A stretch of DNA of 64,000 nt from Acidobacteriota bacterium (GTDB taxonomy: Bacteria; Acidobacteriota; Blastocatellia; Pyrinomonadales; Pyrinomonadaceae). Under the pieces are notes generated by a model that did not search any database, was not told the DNA's origin, and saw nothing but the letters and a program-made list of their open reading frames with translations. A program made the position numbers and the translations under genes. Of this stretch, positions 8,566 to 18,325 are shown piece after piece. How positions within the stretch are numbered: position 1 is the stretch's first letter; each line of letters opens with the position of its first letter. Location: assembly GCA_019239425.1 (NCBI GenBank), contig JAFAZX010000028.1:1-64000 (forward strand), read 5' to 3'.

Positions 8566-9879
8566 ATGCAAAAGGTCTACATCAACCAGCTCTCGCGGCA
8601 CGTGGGCGAAGAGGTCACGGTCGAGGGCTGGGTCTACAACACGCGTTCGAGCGGCAAGCTCATGTTCCCGCAGCTGCGCGACGGCACCGGCGTCGTCCAG
8701 TGCGTCGTCTTCAAGAAGGGGGTCGCGCCCGAAATCTGGGAAGCGCTCTCGCACGCCGGGCAGGAGTCGGCCGTCGCCGTGCGCGGCAACGTCCGCGCGG
8801 ACGAGCGCGCGCCGGGCGGCTTCGAGATAGACGTGGCCGACGCGCGGGTGACGCAGCAGGTCGAGGGCTACCCCATCACGCCGAAGGAGCACGGGACGGA
8901 GTTCCTCATGGATCACCGGCACCTCTGGCTCCGCTCGCGCCGCCAGCACGCCATCCTGCTCGTCCGCCACACGGTCGTCAACGCCGTCCGCGACTTCCTC
9001 AACCGCGACGGCTTTGTCCTCATGGACACGCCCATCCTCACGCCCGCGGCGTGCGAGGGCACGACCACGCTCTTCGAGGTCGATTACTTCGACGACGAGA
9101 AGGCCTACCTCTCGCAGTCGGGCCAGCTCTACAACGAGGCGACGGCGGCGGCCTTCGGTAAAGTCTATTGCTTCGGCCCGACCTTCCGCGCCGAGCGCTC
9201 GAAGACGCGCCGCCACCTGACCGAGTTCTGGATGGTCGAGCCCGAGATGGCCTACGCCACGCTCGACGACGTGATGAGTTTGAGCGAGCGCTTCCTCTCC
9301 TCGATTGCCGCGCGCGTGCTCGAAGAGCGGCAGGAGGAGTTGAAGGTGCTCGAGCGCGACACGTCGAAGCTGGAAGCCATCGTGCCGCCATTCCCGCGCG
9401 TGCAGTACGACGACGCGGTGAAGATGCTGCAGGAGGGGCACGAGCGCGGCGAGATCGAGAACCGCTTCGAGTGGGGCGGCGACTTCGGCGCGCCCGACGA
9501 GACCTACATCTCCTCGAAGTTCGACAAGCCCGTCATGGTGCACCGCTACCCCGCGACCGTCAAAGCCTTCTACATGAAGCGCGACCCGGAGCGCGACGAC
9601 CTCGCCCTCGGCGTGGACGTGCTCGCGCCCGAGGGCTACGGCGAGGTCATCGGCGGCGGCGAGCGCGCCACCTCGCTCGAATTCCTCGAAGAGCAGTTGA
9701 AGCTGCACGAGCTGCCGCGCGAGGCGTTCGAGTGGTACTTAGACCTGCGCCGCTACGGCAGCGTCCCGCACGCCGGCTTCGGCATGGGCATCGAGCGCTG
9801 CGTCGCGTGGATGTGCGGCATCGAGCACATCCGCGAGACCATCCCGTTCCCGCGCATGCTTTATAGATTAAGACCATAA
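8566..9879 (+). CDS. asnS: Asparaginyl-tRNA synthetase
   Basis: 437 residues, standard for class IIb AsnRS. It has an N-terminal OB fold for anticodon binding (residues ~10-100), motif 2 ([21 protein letters not shown] region, ~207-227) and motif 3 (GFGMGIERC near the C-terminus). It charges tRNA-Asn with asparagine, so this organism need not rely solely on amidation of Asp-tRNA-Asn. A GGAG precedes the ATG at 8566. Confidence 0.95.
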   Translation: MQKVYINQLSRHVGEEVTVEGWVYNTRSSGKLMFPQLRDGTGVVQCVVFKKGVAPEIWEALSHAGQESAVAVRGNVRADERAPGGFEIDVADARVTQQVEGYPITPKEHGTEFLMDHRHLWLRSRRQHAILLVRHTVVNAVRDFLNRDGFVLMDTPILTPAACEGTTTLFEVDYFDDEKAYLSQSGQLYNEATAAAFGKVYCFGPTFRAERSKTRRHLTEFWMVEPEMAYATLDDVMSLSERFLSSIAARVLEERQEELKVLERDTSKLEAIVPPFPRVQYDDAVKMLQEGHERGEIENRFEWGGDFGAPDETYISSKFDKPVMVHRYPATVKAFYMKRDPERDDLALGVDVLAPEGYGEVIGGGERATSLEFLEEQLKLHELPREAFEWYLDLRRYGSVPHAGFGMGIERCVAWMCGIEHIRETIPFPRMLYRLRP

Positions 9880-9880
9880 G

Positions 9881-9967
9881 GAGTGATGAGTGATGAGTGA
9901 TAATTGATAAGAAAAGGCAAACGCCCTTTCTTCCTCTTATCACTCATCACTTATCACTTATCACTCA
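9881..9967. repeat. Heptad-periodic intergenic hairpin 5
   Basis: Arms 9881-~9918 and ~9930-9967, imperfect. Units are GTGATGA, GTGATGA, GTGATAA, TTGATAA. The right arm runs into the ATG of the LOG gene at 9967; the left arm begins one base after the asnS stop. It shares its unit with hairpin 7 at 46337-46423. Confidence 0.85.
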
Positions 9968-10506
9968 TGGAAAAGATTGTCACGATATTCGGCGGCGCGA
10001 AGTGTCGCGAGGAGAGCGAGGAGTACGGCCAAGCCCTGCGTTTGGGGCGACTCTTCGCCGAGCGCGGCTACACCATCTGCACGGGCGGTTACCTCGGCGT
10101 GATGGAGGGCGCGAGCCGCGGCGCGCACGAGCGCGGCGGGCGCGTGCTCGGCATCACGATGAACCAGTTCAAGTCCGAGCCGAACCGCTTCCTGACGGAG
10201 AAGGTCGCGAGCGCGCACTTCTACGAGCGGCTCCAGAATCTGATCGAGCGCTCGGCCGGCTTCGTCGCGCTGCGCGGCGGCGCGGGCACGGTGACCGAGC
10301 TATCGCTCGTCTGGAACAAGCTCCAGACGAAGGTCATCGAGCCGCGCCCGCTCGTCCTGCTCGGCGATTTCTGGCGCCGCGTCGTCCAATCGTTTCAGGA
10401 GAACCTCGTGGTGAGCGAGCAGGACGTGTCCCTCCTCAACTTCGTGGACACGCCCGAGGAGGCCGTGCGCATCATCACAGAGAGGGTCGAGGGGAAGAAC
10501 GTATGA
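9967..10506 (+). CDS. LOG family protein (TIGR00730-like)
   Basis: 179 residues, Rossmann-type LOG fold (IVTIFGGAKCREES at the start, CTGGYLGVMEGASRGAHE, GGAGTVTEL). Family members hydrolyse cytokinin riboside 5'-monophosphates or related nucleotides to free the base; many are mis-annotated as lysine decarboxylases. The usual PGGxGT motif reads RGGAGT here. ATG 9967 directly follows hairpin 5; the upstream in-frame extension is hairpin sequence and is rejected. The stop overlaps the next gene's start (ATGA at 10503). Confidence 0.85.
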   Translation: MEKIVTIFGGAKCREESEEYGQALRLGRLFAERGYTICTGGYLGVMEGASRGAHERGGRVLGITMNQFKSEPNRFLTEKVASAHFYERLQNLIERSAGFVALRGGAGTVTELSLVWNKLQTKVIEPRPLVLLGDFWRRVVQSFQENLVVSEQDVSLLNFVDTPEEAVRIITERVEGKNV

Positions 10507-11399
10507 ACTGTCAGAACTGCGGGGCCGGCCTCGTGCCGGGCGCGAAATTCTGCGGGGCCTGCGGCGCGACGGTCGCCGCGGCACAGGCCGCACCGCCTCC
10601 GCCGCCTCCGCCGCAACAGCAGCCGCAATATCAGCCGGCGGCGGGCGGCGGCATCCGCATAGACGACGACGCGCGCGGCGAGGGGCGCGGGTACTCTTAC
10701 GAAATCCTGCACCAGCCTTCGTTCGCGCTGGCCGTCGTCCAGCTCGCGGCCGAGCAGTCGATCCTGGCGGAGGCGGGCGCGATGGTCTCGATGTCGGCCA
10801 ACGTCGAGCTGCAGTCGCAGATGAAGGGCGGGCTGATGGGCGCCTTAAAGCGCGCCGTCGGCGGCGAGTCGGCCTTCGTCTCGACCTTCACGGCGCGCGG
10901 CGGGCCGGGCGAAGTCACCTTCGCGCCGGGCAGCCCCGGCGACATCGCAGGCATAGAGATGCGCAACCAGCTCTTCTTCGTCCAGTCGAGCTCGTACCTC
11001 GCGGGCGACGCGTCTCTGCAGGTGGACACGCGCTGGGGCGGGGCCAAGAGCTTCTTCGGCGGCGAAGGGCTTTTCGTCCTGCAGGTGAGCGGGACGGGAC
11101 TGCTTTTGCTCTCTTCGTTCGGGGCCATACACCGCAAGCGTCTGGCCGCGGGCGAGCGCTACGTGGTGGACACGGGCCACCTCGTCGCGTGGGAGGGGAC
11201 GACGCAGTACACTCTGCGCAAGGCCGCGGCGGGCTTCTTCCGAAGCATGGTGAGCGGCGAAGGGATAGTCGCGGAGTTCTCCGGGCCGGGCGAGATTCTG
11301 ATCCAGACTCGGAACCTCGCGGCGCTGGCGGGCCTCCTCAAGCCCTTCTTCCCCACGCAGGGCGGCGGGGGCAGCGGCTTCAACATCGACTTCGGCTGA
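10503..11399 (+). CDS. Zinc-ribbon AIM24/TIGR00266 family protein
   Basis: 298 residues. It starts with a zinc ribbon (CQNCG ... CGACG, residues 3-22), then a Pro/Gln-rich linker (~30-50), then an AIM24/TIGR00266 beta-rich domain (~60-280) with alternating short glycine turns. The ATG overlaps the stop of the LOG gene by four bases, indicating translational coupling. AIM24-type domains are named for a yeast mitochondrial protein; the bacterial role is unknown. Confidence 0.82.
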   Translation: MNCQNCGAGLVPGAKFCGACGATVAAAQAAPPPPPPPQQQPQYQPAAGGGIRIDDDARGEGRGYSYEILHQPSFALAVVQLAAEQSILAEAGAMVSMSANVELQSQMKGGLMGALKRAVGGESAFVSTFTARGGPGEVTFAPGSPGDIAGIEMRNQLFFVQSSSYLAGDASLQVDTRWGGAKSFFGGEGLFVLQVSGTGLLLLSSFGAIHRKRLAAGERYVVDTGHLVAWEGTTQYTLRKAAAGFFRSMVSGEGIVAEFSGPGEILIQTRNLAALAGLLKPFFPTQGGGGSGFNIDFG

Positions 11400-11430
11400 G
11401 CCGCGGCCGATAACGTTCGGCCTGGGATTT

Positions 11431-12396
11431 ATGAGTAGACTGCTCGAAGAACAGAAGGCGTCGGGCGCGGGGCAGCTCCCGGAGGAGAGGCGGCGCGCGT
11501 GCATCATCGGCGCGCCGTGCGGCTTCGGCGCGGATATCGCGGGCGTAGACCTCGGGCCGGCGGCGATGCGCATCGCGCGCCTGCGGCAGAGGATCGCGGG
11601 GCTCGGCTACGAGGTTCGGGACAAGGGCGACCTGCACATGGAGTGCCCTTCGGAGCCGCCGCCCGCGGGCACGAAGCTCCGCTACCTCGAAGAGATCAGG
11701 GCCGCCTGCGAGCACCTCGCGAGGGAAGTCCGGGGGGCGCTCGAAGCCGGCGAGCTGCCGATAGTCCTCGGCGGCGACCACTCCATCGCCATCGGCTCGG
11801 TCGCGGGCGTCGCCTCCTTCTACCGCGCGCGCAAAGAGCCAATCGGCCTCATCTGGTTCGACGCTCACGCGGACATGAACACGCCCGAGACGACGCCGAC
11901 GGGGAACATCCACGGGATGCCGCTCGCGGTGCTGCTCGGCCACGGCGCGCCGGGGCTGACCGGCATCGAAGGCTTCTCGCCCAAGCTCGACCCGCGCTTC
12001 TGCGCCCACATCGGCGCGCGCGACGTAGACCCCGGCGAGCGCGAGCTGATCCGAAAGCTGGGCATACGCTTCTTCACCATGCGCGAGATCGACGAGCGCG
12101 GGATGTCCGCCTGCATGGACGAGGCCATCCGCATCGCCGCGCAGGCGCCGGCCGGCTACCACGTGACGCTCGACGTGGACGCGCTCGACCCGGGCGACGC
12201 GCCCGGCTCGGGCACGGTCGTCCGCGGCGGGCTGACATACAGGGAGGCGCACCTCGCCATGGAGAAGATCGCGGAGGCCGGCGGCGCGCGCGCACTCGAA
12301 GTGGTCGAGATCAACACGGCGCTCGACATCAACAACCGCACGGCCGAGCTGGGAGTCGAGCTGATACTCTCGGCCCTCGGCAAGTCTATACTCTAA
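11431..12396 (+). CDS. rocF: Arginase
   Basis: 321 residues, ureohydrolase family. The dinuclear Mn2+ ligands are visible: GGDHS (H117), DAHAD (D144, H146, D148) and TLDVDALDP (D248, D250). It hydrolyses arginine to ornithine and urea. The long residue 150-165 loop (TPETTPTGNIHGMPL) fits arginase better than agmatinase. Cytoplasmic. Three bases separate its stop from ddl, so the two may be cotranscribed. Confidence 0.9.
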   Translation: MSRLLEEQKASGAGQLPEERRRACIIGAPCGFGADIAGVDLGPAAMRIARLRQRIAGLGYEVRDKGDLHMECPSEPPPAGTKLRYLEEIRAACEHLAREVRGALEAGELPIVLGGDHSIAIGSVAGVASFYRARKEPIGLIWFDAHADMNTPETTPTGNIHGMPLAVLLGHGAPGLTGIEGFSPKLDPRFCAHIGARDVDPGERELIRKLGIRFFTMREIDERGMSACMDEAIRIAAQAPAGYHVTLDVDALDPGDAPGSGTVVRGGLTYREAHLAMEKIAEAGGARALEVVEINTALDINNRTAELGVELILSALGKSIL

Positions 12397-12399
12397 GGC

Positions 12400-13536
12400 A
12401 TGAAGACAAAGATTCGGATCGGGGTCATCTACGGCGGGCGCTCGGGCGAGCACGAGGTTTCGCTGCGTTCGGCGCGCACTGTCATCGAGGCCGCAGACCC
12501 CGAGAAGTACGAGGTCATCCCCGTCGCGATCACGAGGGAAGGGCGCTGGCTCTCGCCGGCCGAGTCGGCCGCACTGCTGCCCGAGTCCACCCAGCGCAGG
12601 CTCTCTGCTCACGCGGGCGGCGCGGCCGATAACGCCAGCGGCACGGCCCTCGTCGTAGACCCTTCGCGCGGCGGCCTCCTGCGGCAAGAGGGCGCCGCGG
12701 CCGGCGACCAGAGGCTCGACGTGGTCTTTCCCGTCATGCACGGCACTTACGGCGAGGACGGGACGATTCAAGGTCTGCTCGAGATGGCCGGCATCCCTTA
12801 CGTCGGGTGCGGCGTGCTCGCTTCGAGCACGGGGATGGACAAGGTCACGATGAAGACCCTCTTCCGACACGCGGGCCTGCCCGTCTGTAAGTACGACTGG
12901 TTCCTCCGGCGGGAGTGGGAGTCGGGGCCGGCGGAAGTCTGCGGGCGCGTGGAGCGCGGGATCGGCTACCCCTGCTTCGTCAAGCCGGCCAACCTCGGCT
13001 CGTCAGTCGGCGTCTCGCGCGCGGACGACTCGGAGTCCCTGGTCAGGGCCGTCAACCTCGCCTCACGCTACGACCGGAAGATTATCGTCGAGGAGGGCCT
13101 GGACGCGCGCGAGATAGAGTGCGCGGTGTTGGGGAACGACGAGCCGCAGGCGAGCCTGCCGGGCGAGTACGTCGTCCACGACGAGCAGGCGAAGTTCCTC
13201 GACTACACGGAGAAGTATTCGAGCACGGGGCACGTCGAGTTCGTCGTCCCCGCGCCCCTCCCGAAGCGCCTCTCGCGCCGCATACAGGAGTTGGCCGTGC
13301 GCGCCTACAAGGCCGTGGACGGCGCGGGCTTCGCGCGCGTCGACTTCTTCCTGAGAAGAGATAACAACAGACTGCTCGTCAACGAGCTGAACACGATCCC
13401 GGGCCTCACGGACGTTTCGGGCTTCCCGCAGATGTGGGAGGCCTCGGGCGTGCCCTTCACAGAGGTCGTCGACCGCCTGGTCGAACTCGCCTTCGAACGC
13501 CACGCAGAGAAGTCCCGGAACGAGACCAGTCTTTAA
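12400..13536 (+). CDS. ddl: D-alanine--D-alanine ligase
   Basis: 378 residues, ATP-grasp ligase making D-Ala-D-Ala for peptidoglycan. [10 protein letters not shown] at residues 11-20, [12 protein letters not shown], the ATP-grasp loop [12 protein letters not shown] and the C-terminal [10 protein letters not shown] metal/substrate motif are all present. It lies three bases behind arginase. It is longer than many Ddl (~310), owing to an insertion around residues 60-110 ([13 protein letters not shown] region), as in VanA/DdlA-type ligases. Confidence 0.95.
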   Translation: MKTKIRIGVIYGGRSGEHEVSLRSARTVIEAADPEKYEVIPVAITREGRWLSPAESAALLPESTQRRLSAHAGGAADNASGTALVVDPSRGGLLRQEGAAAGDQRLDVVFPVMHGTYGEDGTIQGLLEMAGIPYVGCGVLASSTGMDKVTMKTLFRHAGLPVCKYDWFLRREWESGPAEVCGRVERGIGYPCFVKPANLGSSVGVSRADDSESLVRAVNLASRYDRKIIVEEGLDAREIECAVLGNDEPQASLPGEYVVHDEQAKFLDYTEKYSSTGHVEFVVPAPLPKRLSRRIQELAVRAYKAVDGAGFARVDFFLRRDNNRLLVNELNTIPGLTDVSGFPQMWEASGVPFTEVVDRLVELAFERHAEKSRNETSL

Positions 13537-13618
13537 AGTGATGAATTAGGAATGATGAGTGATGAATGAGAAGCCCGCTGCCTCTCATTCATCACTCACC
13601 ATTCCTCATTCATCATTA
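13537..13618. repeat. Heptad-periodic intergenic hairpin 6
   Basis: Arms 13537-13572 and 13583-13618 with scattered mismatches. Units derive from GTGATGA/ATGAATG. It starts immediately after the ddl stop and ends eight bases before the stop of the convergent VWFA gene, so it fills the convergent gap. Confidence 0.85.
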
Positions 13619-13626
13619 AGTACGCC

Positions 13627-14535
13627 CTAACCCTTCGGCGCGCGGTAGCCGTTGCGCGTGCGCGCGTTCAGCTCGGGGCGTGAGAGCTTCAACTGGATCG
13701 CGCGCCAGCGGCCGTCCCTCGCCGTGTTGCTCGGGCGGTAGCCGATGGTGTACTGGTTGCTCAGCTCCTGCAGAATCTCCCTGAACGCGTCGTCGAGCGC
13801 GCGCCCGCCGGGCTTCGCGACGAAACGCCCGCCGCTCTTGTTCGCGTAGTTCTTCAGCGCGCCCGAGGCGGACATGCGCTCCATCTGGTTCATCTGCGGG
13901 TCGGCCATGTCGACCGTGTAGATGGTCGCGTTGGCCGCGAGCGCGGCGTTGAGCGCCTTCTCGGGCGTGGCGCCGCTCTTCGTGTCGGCGCCGTCGGAGA
14001 GGACGATGATGGCCTTGCGCTTCTCGGGCCGCTTGGAGAGGTCTTTCGCGGCCTGGAGCACCGCGTCGTTGAGCGCGGTCATGCCCTTCGAGCCGAGGTC
14101 GTAGGCCATGGGCGGCAGGTCGCGCCCGGGCCTGAAGTCCGACAACTGCTCCACCTTCGAGTCGAAGTGGTAGACCGCCGCCACGTCCTCCTCGCGCAGC
14201 CCTTCGAGGAAGCGCACGGCCGCCGCGCGCGCGAGCGTCAGACGGGTCTCCATGCTCCCCGAAGTGTCGAGCAGGATGGCCGCCGCGAAAGGAGTCTCCT
14301 CCACAGAAAAGAGCGAGACGCGCTGCTCGACGCCGTCCTCAAGCACCTTGAAGTCCCTGTTCGATAGCCTGTGCACGTACTGCCCGCTCGCGTCCGTCAC
14401 GGTAACGTTGAGGACGACGAGGTCTGCGTTGACCCGCACGACCTCGTCTTCGTCGTCGCCCTGCTGCGCGCGGACGTGCGCCGCGGCCGCGCACAGGAGC
14501 AGGAGGGAGAGTGCGAACGGAAGGGGACTCTTCAT
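13627..14535 (-). CDS. Secreted VWFA-related protein (acidobacterial TIGR03436 type)
   Basis: 302 residues with a signal peptide (cleavage near VRA-Q, residue 23). A beta-sandwich segment with VVLNVTVTDASGQYVHRLSNRDFKVLEDGVEQ is the hallmark of the VWFA-related acidobacterial family; a von Willebrand A domain follows whose MIDAS is intact (DTSGS at residues 90-94, with a later SDGADTKSG). Probably periplasmic, mediating metal-dependent protein contacts. Its ATG overlaps the TGA of the upstream gene, so the two form an operon. Confidence 0.88.
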   Translation of the reverse strand: MKSPLPFALSLLLLCAAAAHVRAQQGDDEDEVVRVNADLVVLNVTVTDASGQYVHRLSNRDFKVLEDGVEQRVSLFSVEETPFAAAILLDTSGSMETRLTLARAAAVRFLEGLREEDVAAVYHFDSKVEQLSDFRPGRDLPPMAYDLGSKGMTALNDAVLQAAKDLSKRPEKRKAIIVLSDGADTKSGATPEKALNAALAANATIYTVDMADPQMNQMERMSASGALKNYANKSGGRFVAKPGGRALDDAFREILQELSNQYTIGYRPSNTARDGRWRAIQLKLSRPELNARTRNGYRAPKG

Positions 14536-15053
14536 GGCTGTTTGAAGGTGCGGATGTGGCGTACCAGTTCGATGACGTCGTTGGAGCACTCGATGACGTT
14601 GGCCGAGATGACCAGGCGCGAGGTCTTCGCCACGCTCTCCTTCAGGTCGCCCGTGAGCTTGGCGAGGCGTGTCACAGCGCCTTCAACCTTGGCGGGCGGG
14701 TCGTCCAGAGTCTCTTCGTCGTCAGAGCCGCCCGCGCCGCCCCTGATTTTGCGCGCGAGTTTTTCGAGCCGCTCGAGCCGCTTCACGTCATCGCGGGTGA
14801 GGGAGTTGTTCTTCCTGAAGGAGGCGAGCAGCTCGTCGCCGAGGTGCGCGGCCTCTTCGGCGCGCTCGACCATCTCCTTGTGCGTCTCCTCTTCGCGCCG
14901 AATCTCGGCGCGCCGCAGCATCTCAGCCTCTGGGTTGCCGAAGTCGTGCGGCCGCTGCCCCTTCGCGTTGGGCTCGTCCGCGGGCATTTGCGCGGAAGCG
15001 CCGGACGCCTGTAGTGCAAGGACGACGGCTAAGAGGGCTGTGGCTCTGTGCAT
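14532..15053 (-). CDS. Secreted alpha-helical hypothetical protein
   Basis: 173 residues: signal peptide ending near GASA-Q, then a charged, mostly helical body rich in Glu, Arg and Lys (EMLRRAEIRREEETHKEMVERAEEA), ending in LVRHIRTFKQP. No family recognised. ATG 15053 is chosen because it begins the signal peptide directly; an in-frame TTG at 15074 is possible. It overlaps the VWFA gene by four bases, so the products may act together in the periplasm. Confidence 0.62.
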   Translation of the reverse strand: MHRATALLAVVLALQASGASAQMPADEPNAKGQRPHDFGNPEAEMLRRAEIRREEETHKEMVERAEEAAHLGDELLASFRKNNSLTRDDVKRLERLEKLARKIRGGAGGSDDEETLDDPPAKVEGAVTRLAKLTGDLKESVAKTSRLVISANVIECSNDVIELVRHIRTFKQP

Positions 15054-15227
15054 GAGAACTTTCTTAACGGTCAACTTCGGAGACTGCGCGGGCGACTGAG
15101 TTAAGGATGCCCTTGAAGAGACTCAGGGTTGCAAAGCCCGCGGTAGTTAAAGCTTTCCGCTAAATGCTTTACGTGAACTTTGTCGGCCCGCCGACCCTTA
15201 AGGTTCGACGCGAGCTACGCGCGCGCC

Positions 15228-15800
15228 TTAAGGAACGCTGTAGGGATTGTCCGGCGTGTTGATGAAATCGTCGCCGCCCGACTTCTTCTTCGAAGGAGTC
15301 TTCACGATGATGATGTTATCCTTCATTCTTTCGGGCGGACGTTTCGCGCCGGGCATGGACTTGAAGGCGACCTCCTCTGCGCCCGCGCCGCGCTTAACCC
15401 CGACCACACGCGACCCGCTCCACTCCTCCGAAAGAACCTTCAGAGAGAACTTGCCCTGCGCACCCGGTTCGAGGTCGGCTGGGTCGACCTTGACCTCGCG
15501 CGTCTCGACGCCGGAGTCGGCCCTGCGCCTCAACTCGACCTGAACCGAGAGCTTTTCGAGCCTCTCTTTGCCGACGTTCTGCACCGTGCCGCCGATAACG
15601 GCGTAAGGCTTCGCGAGCATCGCCTCATCCACGAAGACGTGCGCCTGCGGCTCCGGCTTAGGGGTCGGGGTCGGCTGCGCGGCCTTCTGCTGCGCGACAT
15701 CCGGCGCCTTCTGACAGCCCGAAAGAATCAGAAATGGAATTAGAGAAAGTGTGAGGGCGGACTTAGAGCCGGCCGTGTAGAGGCTTTTGAGATGATTCAT
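15228..15800 (-). CDS. Lipoprotein with FxLYD/CARDB-like beta domain
   Basis: 190 residues with a lipobox (LILSG-C29), so lipid-anchored. A Thr/Pro linker follows (AAQPTPTPKPEP), then an immunoglobulin-like domain with the pattern of FxLYD-type proteins (YAVIGGTVQNVGKERLEKLSV). The C-terminus is Lys/Pro-rich. Likely a small envelope lipoprotein; function unknown. Confidence 0.68.
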   Translation of the reverse strand: MNHLKSLYTAGSKSALTLSLIPFLILSGCQKAPDVAQQKAAQPTPTPKPEPQAHVFVDEAMLAKPYAVIGGTVQNVGKERLEKLSVQVELRRRADSGVETREVKVDPADLEPGAQGKFSLKVLSEEWSGSRVVGVKRGAGAEEVAFKSMPGAKRPPERMKDNIIIVKTPSKKKSGGDDFINTPDNPYSVP

Positions 15801-15873
15801 CTTACTGCTTTGTTCGACTAAAGGTTGAGCTGCGAGACCCTTCGTGGTTCAAACCTCTAGGTTTAGCCGGAGG

Positions 15874-16521
15874 CTACTGCTGCGGATCCTGTTCGTGTCC
15901 CGGCGGCGGTGTCCCAGTGATCTTCGTGATGAGCGCGACGAGAAACTCCTCTTCGGCCGTCCCGTTGCTCCTCAGAGAGAGCCACTCGGCGCCGAGCACG
16001 TTGTCGCTGCGGCCCTCGACGCGCGCGTTGACCGAGACGTTCGTGTTCGAACTGTCGATGGGCTGGACTTCGACGATGAGTGTGTAGCGGCCGCGCGTCC
16101 AGTTGCCCTGCGCAGTGCGCGGCACTTCTGCGAAGCGGAAAAGCTCTGACGAAGTGACGACGGTGCCGCGCGTGAAGGTGTAGGGCTGCGAGACGAGGAG
16201 GCCGGTCTCCGGCTTCGAACTCGCGTCGTCGAGGATGAGCTTGCGGTCGCGCATCAATTCCTGCACGGCCTTCGTCAGAACGTCGTTCGGCGCCTGGAAG
16301 CGGTAAGGGTTCGGGATCGGCGGCGGCTGTTGAGTCTTGCCCTTGCCGAAGTCTATGCCCCGCCCGACCCCGTTGTCGGTCTTGCTGCCGTTGACTGCGG
16401 GCTGCCGGTTGGTGCTGCTGTCCCGTATGCGGTCGTTCTGCTGGTCGACGCCCTTCTCCTGCTGCGCGGCGCAGACAGTGCAGGAGAGTATGAGAAGCCC
16501 GATGGCGAGAAGCGTTTTCAT
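15874..16521 (-). CDS. Secreted hypothetical protein
   Basis: 215 residues. The frame is open upstream, but the signal peptide begins at ATG 16521 (MKTLLAIGLLILSCTVCAA) preceded by AAGGGG. The mature part has a disordered Gln/Asn/Pro stretch, then a domain from about residue 75 (NDVLTKAVQELMRDRKLILDD) that resembles repeats in other secreted proteins with a conserved beta-sheet ending EEFLVALITKI. No family name I trust. Confidence 0.62.
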   Translation of the reverse strand: MKTLLAIGLLILSCTVCAAQQEKGVDQQNDRIRDSSTNRQPAVNGSKTDNGVGRGIDFGKGKTQQPPPIPNPYRFQAPNDVLTKAVQELMRDRKLILDDASSKPETGLLVSQPYTFTRGTVVTSSELFRFAEVPRTAQGNWTRGRYTLIVEVQPIDSSNTNVSVNARVEGRSDNVLGAEWLSLRSNGTAEEEFLVALITKITGTPPPGHEQDPQQ

Positions 16522-16640
16522 GGGAAGCCCCTTTGTCCTGACCTTGCCAAACCTTCTAAGGGGGGAAACGCCTGCGAGCATAATGCAACGAACAGGCGAA
16601 TTCAAGACCGACTCCGAAGCACGTGAGCTTTGATGCAGAT

Positions 16641-17756
16641 TCAAGGGGAAGGGGAGGGCCGCGTCGTCACGTCCGTGCCTTCGGAGGGCGTGGGCGTGGC
16701 CGAGAGGTTCGCGTTGCGGTTGCGCTCCCACTCGCGCAGGGCCTGCACGCCGCGTTGGAAGTCCGCCTCGTTGCTGTAGAAGTTGTGCGCGCCGTCGTTA
16801 CGCGTCGGCTCGCGCACGTAGTAGATGTAGTCGGTCTGCGCGGGGCCTAAAGCCGCTTCGAGGGCGCTCTGCCCGGGCGAGGCGATGGGGCCGGGCGGCA
16901 GGCCGCGCACCTTGCGTGTGTTGTAAGGCGAATCGCGGTCGAGGTCGCTCTGGTAGACCTTACCGTTGTTCTTCCACTTGCCGGCGGCCTTCGAAGCGTA
17001 GATGACGGTCGAGTCGATGCCGAGCGGGATGTCTCTCCTCAAGCGGTTGTAGATGACGGAGGCGACGAGTGGGCGCTCCTCCGAAAGTTTCGCCTCGGTC
17101 TCGATGAGCGAGGCGACTGTGACCAACTCGCGCGGGGTGAGTCCGGGCGGTGGCGTCTGCTTCGCGGTTATTTCGCCCCAGACCTGCCGGAAACGCTTCA
17201 CCATCGTCTCCACGACCTGACGCGGCGTCGCGTCGGGCTGGAAGCTGTACGTGTCCGGATAGAGATAGCCTTCGAGATTTTTGGCCTCGGGGTCTATGTC
17301 GCGAATCGAACTCGTGTCGTCGAAGAGCGCGAGGGCCTCTTCGGGACTTTGGAGCTTGAGTTCCGGAATCCTCACAAGGAGTGCGGCGATGTCCCAACGC
17401 GTCCAGCCCTCGATGATGGTCAGGCGACTCAGGCGCTGCTCGCCCTCTTCGAGCTTTCTGATAACGCCGAGCGGAGAGATGGGCGAGGGGAAGCGGTATT
17501 CGCCCGCCTTCAGGCGTTGACTCGAACCCGACACGCGGACGTAAAGCCGCAGCAGCCATCCGTGTCTGATAACGCCGAGGGTTTCCAGGTTGGTAATTAT
17601 TTGATCCGGGGAGGAGCCTTTAGGGATAGAGATGTACTGCTCGCTCTGAGAATGTATTTTAGGCGCGCGCAACTCGCGTCGAACCCACAGAAGGGAGCCG
17701 GCGGCGGCGATGATAAGAAGGATGAAGGTTGAAAGGATAACTCTTTTAAAAGTCAT
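16641..17756 (-). CDS. mltG: Endolytic transglycosylase MltG
   Basis: About 371 residues: one N-terminal membrane helix, then a LysM-like segment and the YceG catalytic domain. The catalytic glutamate lies in ASLIETEAKLSEERPLVASV; the surrounding VIYNRLR, PLGIDSTVIYA and GLPPGPIASPG motifs are typical. MltG cuts nascent glycan strands at the inner membrane and terminates their elongation. ATG 17756 is preferred; an in-frame GTG at 17774 would add six residues. It follows ruvX by about 40 bases, a common neighbourhood. Confidence 0.92.
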   Translation of the reverse strand: MTFKRVILSTFILLIIAAAGSLLWVRRELRAPKIHSQSEQYISIPKGSSPDQIITNLETLGVIRHGWLLRLYVRVSGSSQRLKAGEYRFPSPISPLGVIRKLEEGEQRLSRLTIIEGWTRWDIAALLVRIPELKLQSPEEALALFDDTSSIRDIDPEAKNLEGYLYPDTYSFQPDATPRQVVETMVKRFRQVWGEITAKQTPPPGLTPRELVTVASLIETEAKLSEERPLVASVIYNRLRRDIPLGIDSTVIYASKAAGKWKNNGKVYQSDLDRDSPYNTRKVRGLPPGPIASPGQSALEAALGPAQTDYIYYVREPTRNDGAHNFYSNEADFQRGVQALREWERNRNANLSATPTPSEGTDVTTRPSPSP

Positions 17757-17799
17757 TATATATCCAGTGTCCACTCAGGTGATGCCTCAGACGTCCATA

Positions 17800-18297
17800 T
17801 CAGCCTTCGGCACTCTTCTGATTATCAAGAAAGTCCCTGAGGATAATAGATGCGGCCTCGCTATCGACCCGTTCGGAAATTTCAACGTCTCGGAAGCCTT
17901 GCTCGCGCAGGGAACTCTCCGCGTCTTTAGAGGTGAGCCGTTCGTCCTGAAAGAAGAGCGGTAGCTCGAGAGAGAGCTGCAGGTTACGGCCGACGCGCCG
18001 AACCTCTTCCGCGGCCTCTCCAACGGTTCCGTCGAGCCGGAGCGGCAAACCCATGACTATGCTCCGCACGTCCAACTGCTCGCAAAGTTCTTCGAGTGAA
18101 CTGAGCAGACGCTTCCAAGGGGTGCGCGGCAGGGCCTGGAGCGTGCGGACGGTCAGCCGCAGCTCGTCCGAGACGGCCAGGCCGACTCTCTTCGAACCCA
18201 AATCGATGGCGAGAACGCGACCCTGCAACCTTAGACTCGCTCGGCTCGGTTTTTTGGATGAAATCTGCGCTGTTGGTCGGCGCGGAGTATAACGCAA
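17800..18297 (-). CDS. ruvX: RuvX/YqgF putative pre-16S rRNA nuclease
   Basis: 165 residues as drawn from a TTG at 18297. RNase H-like fold with AIDLGSKRVGLAVSD near the start, MGLPLRLDG, FFQDERLTS and DSEAASIILRDFL at the end. YqgF processes the 5' end of 16S rRNA precursor. Only non-ATG starts are available; a TTG just before LQGRVLAIDLG would give the length usual in the family and is plausible, so the true start is uncertain. Transcribed with mltG. Confidence 0.88.
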   Translation of the reverse strand: MRYTPRRPTAQISSKKPSRASLRLQGRVLAIDLGSKRVGLAVSDELRLTVRTLQALPRTPWKRLLSSLEELCEQLDVRSIVMGLPLRLDGTVGEAAEEVRRVGRNLQLSLELPLFFQDERLTSKDAESSLREQGFRDVEISERVDSEAASIILRDFLDNQKSAEG

Positions 18298-18325
18298 CCC
18301 TTGACAATCCCGCCACTTAGATGGC

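Noticed and set aside
7411..9708. 765-codon open frame on the minus strand
   Set aside because: It is antisense to amgK and asnS, Arg/Val/Leu-rich and without any motif; typical of GC-rich shadow frames.
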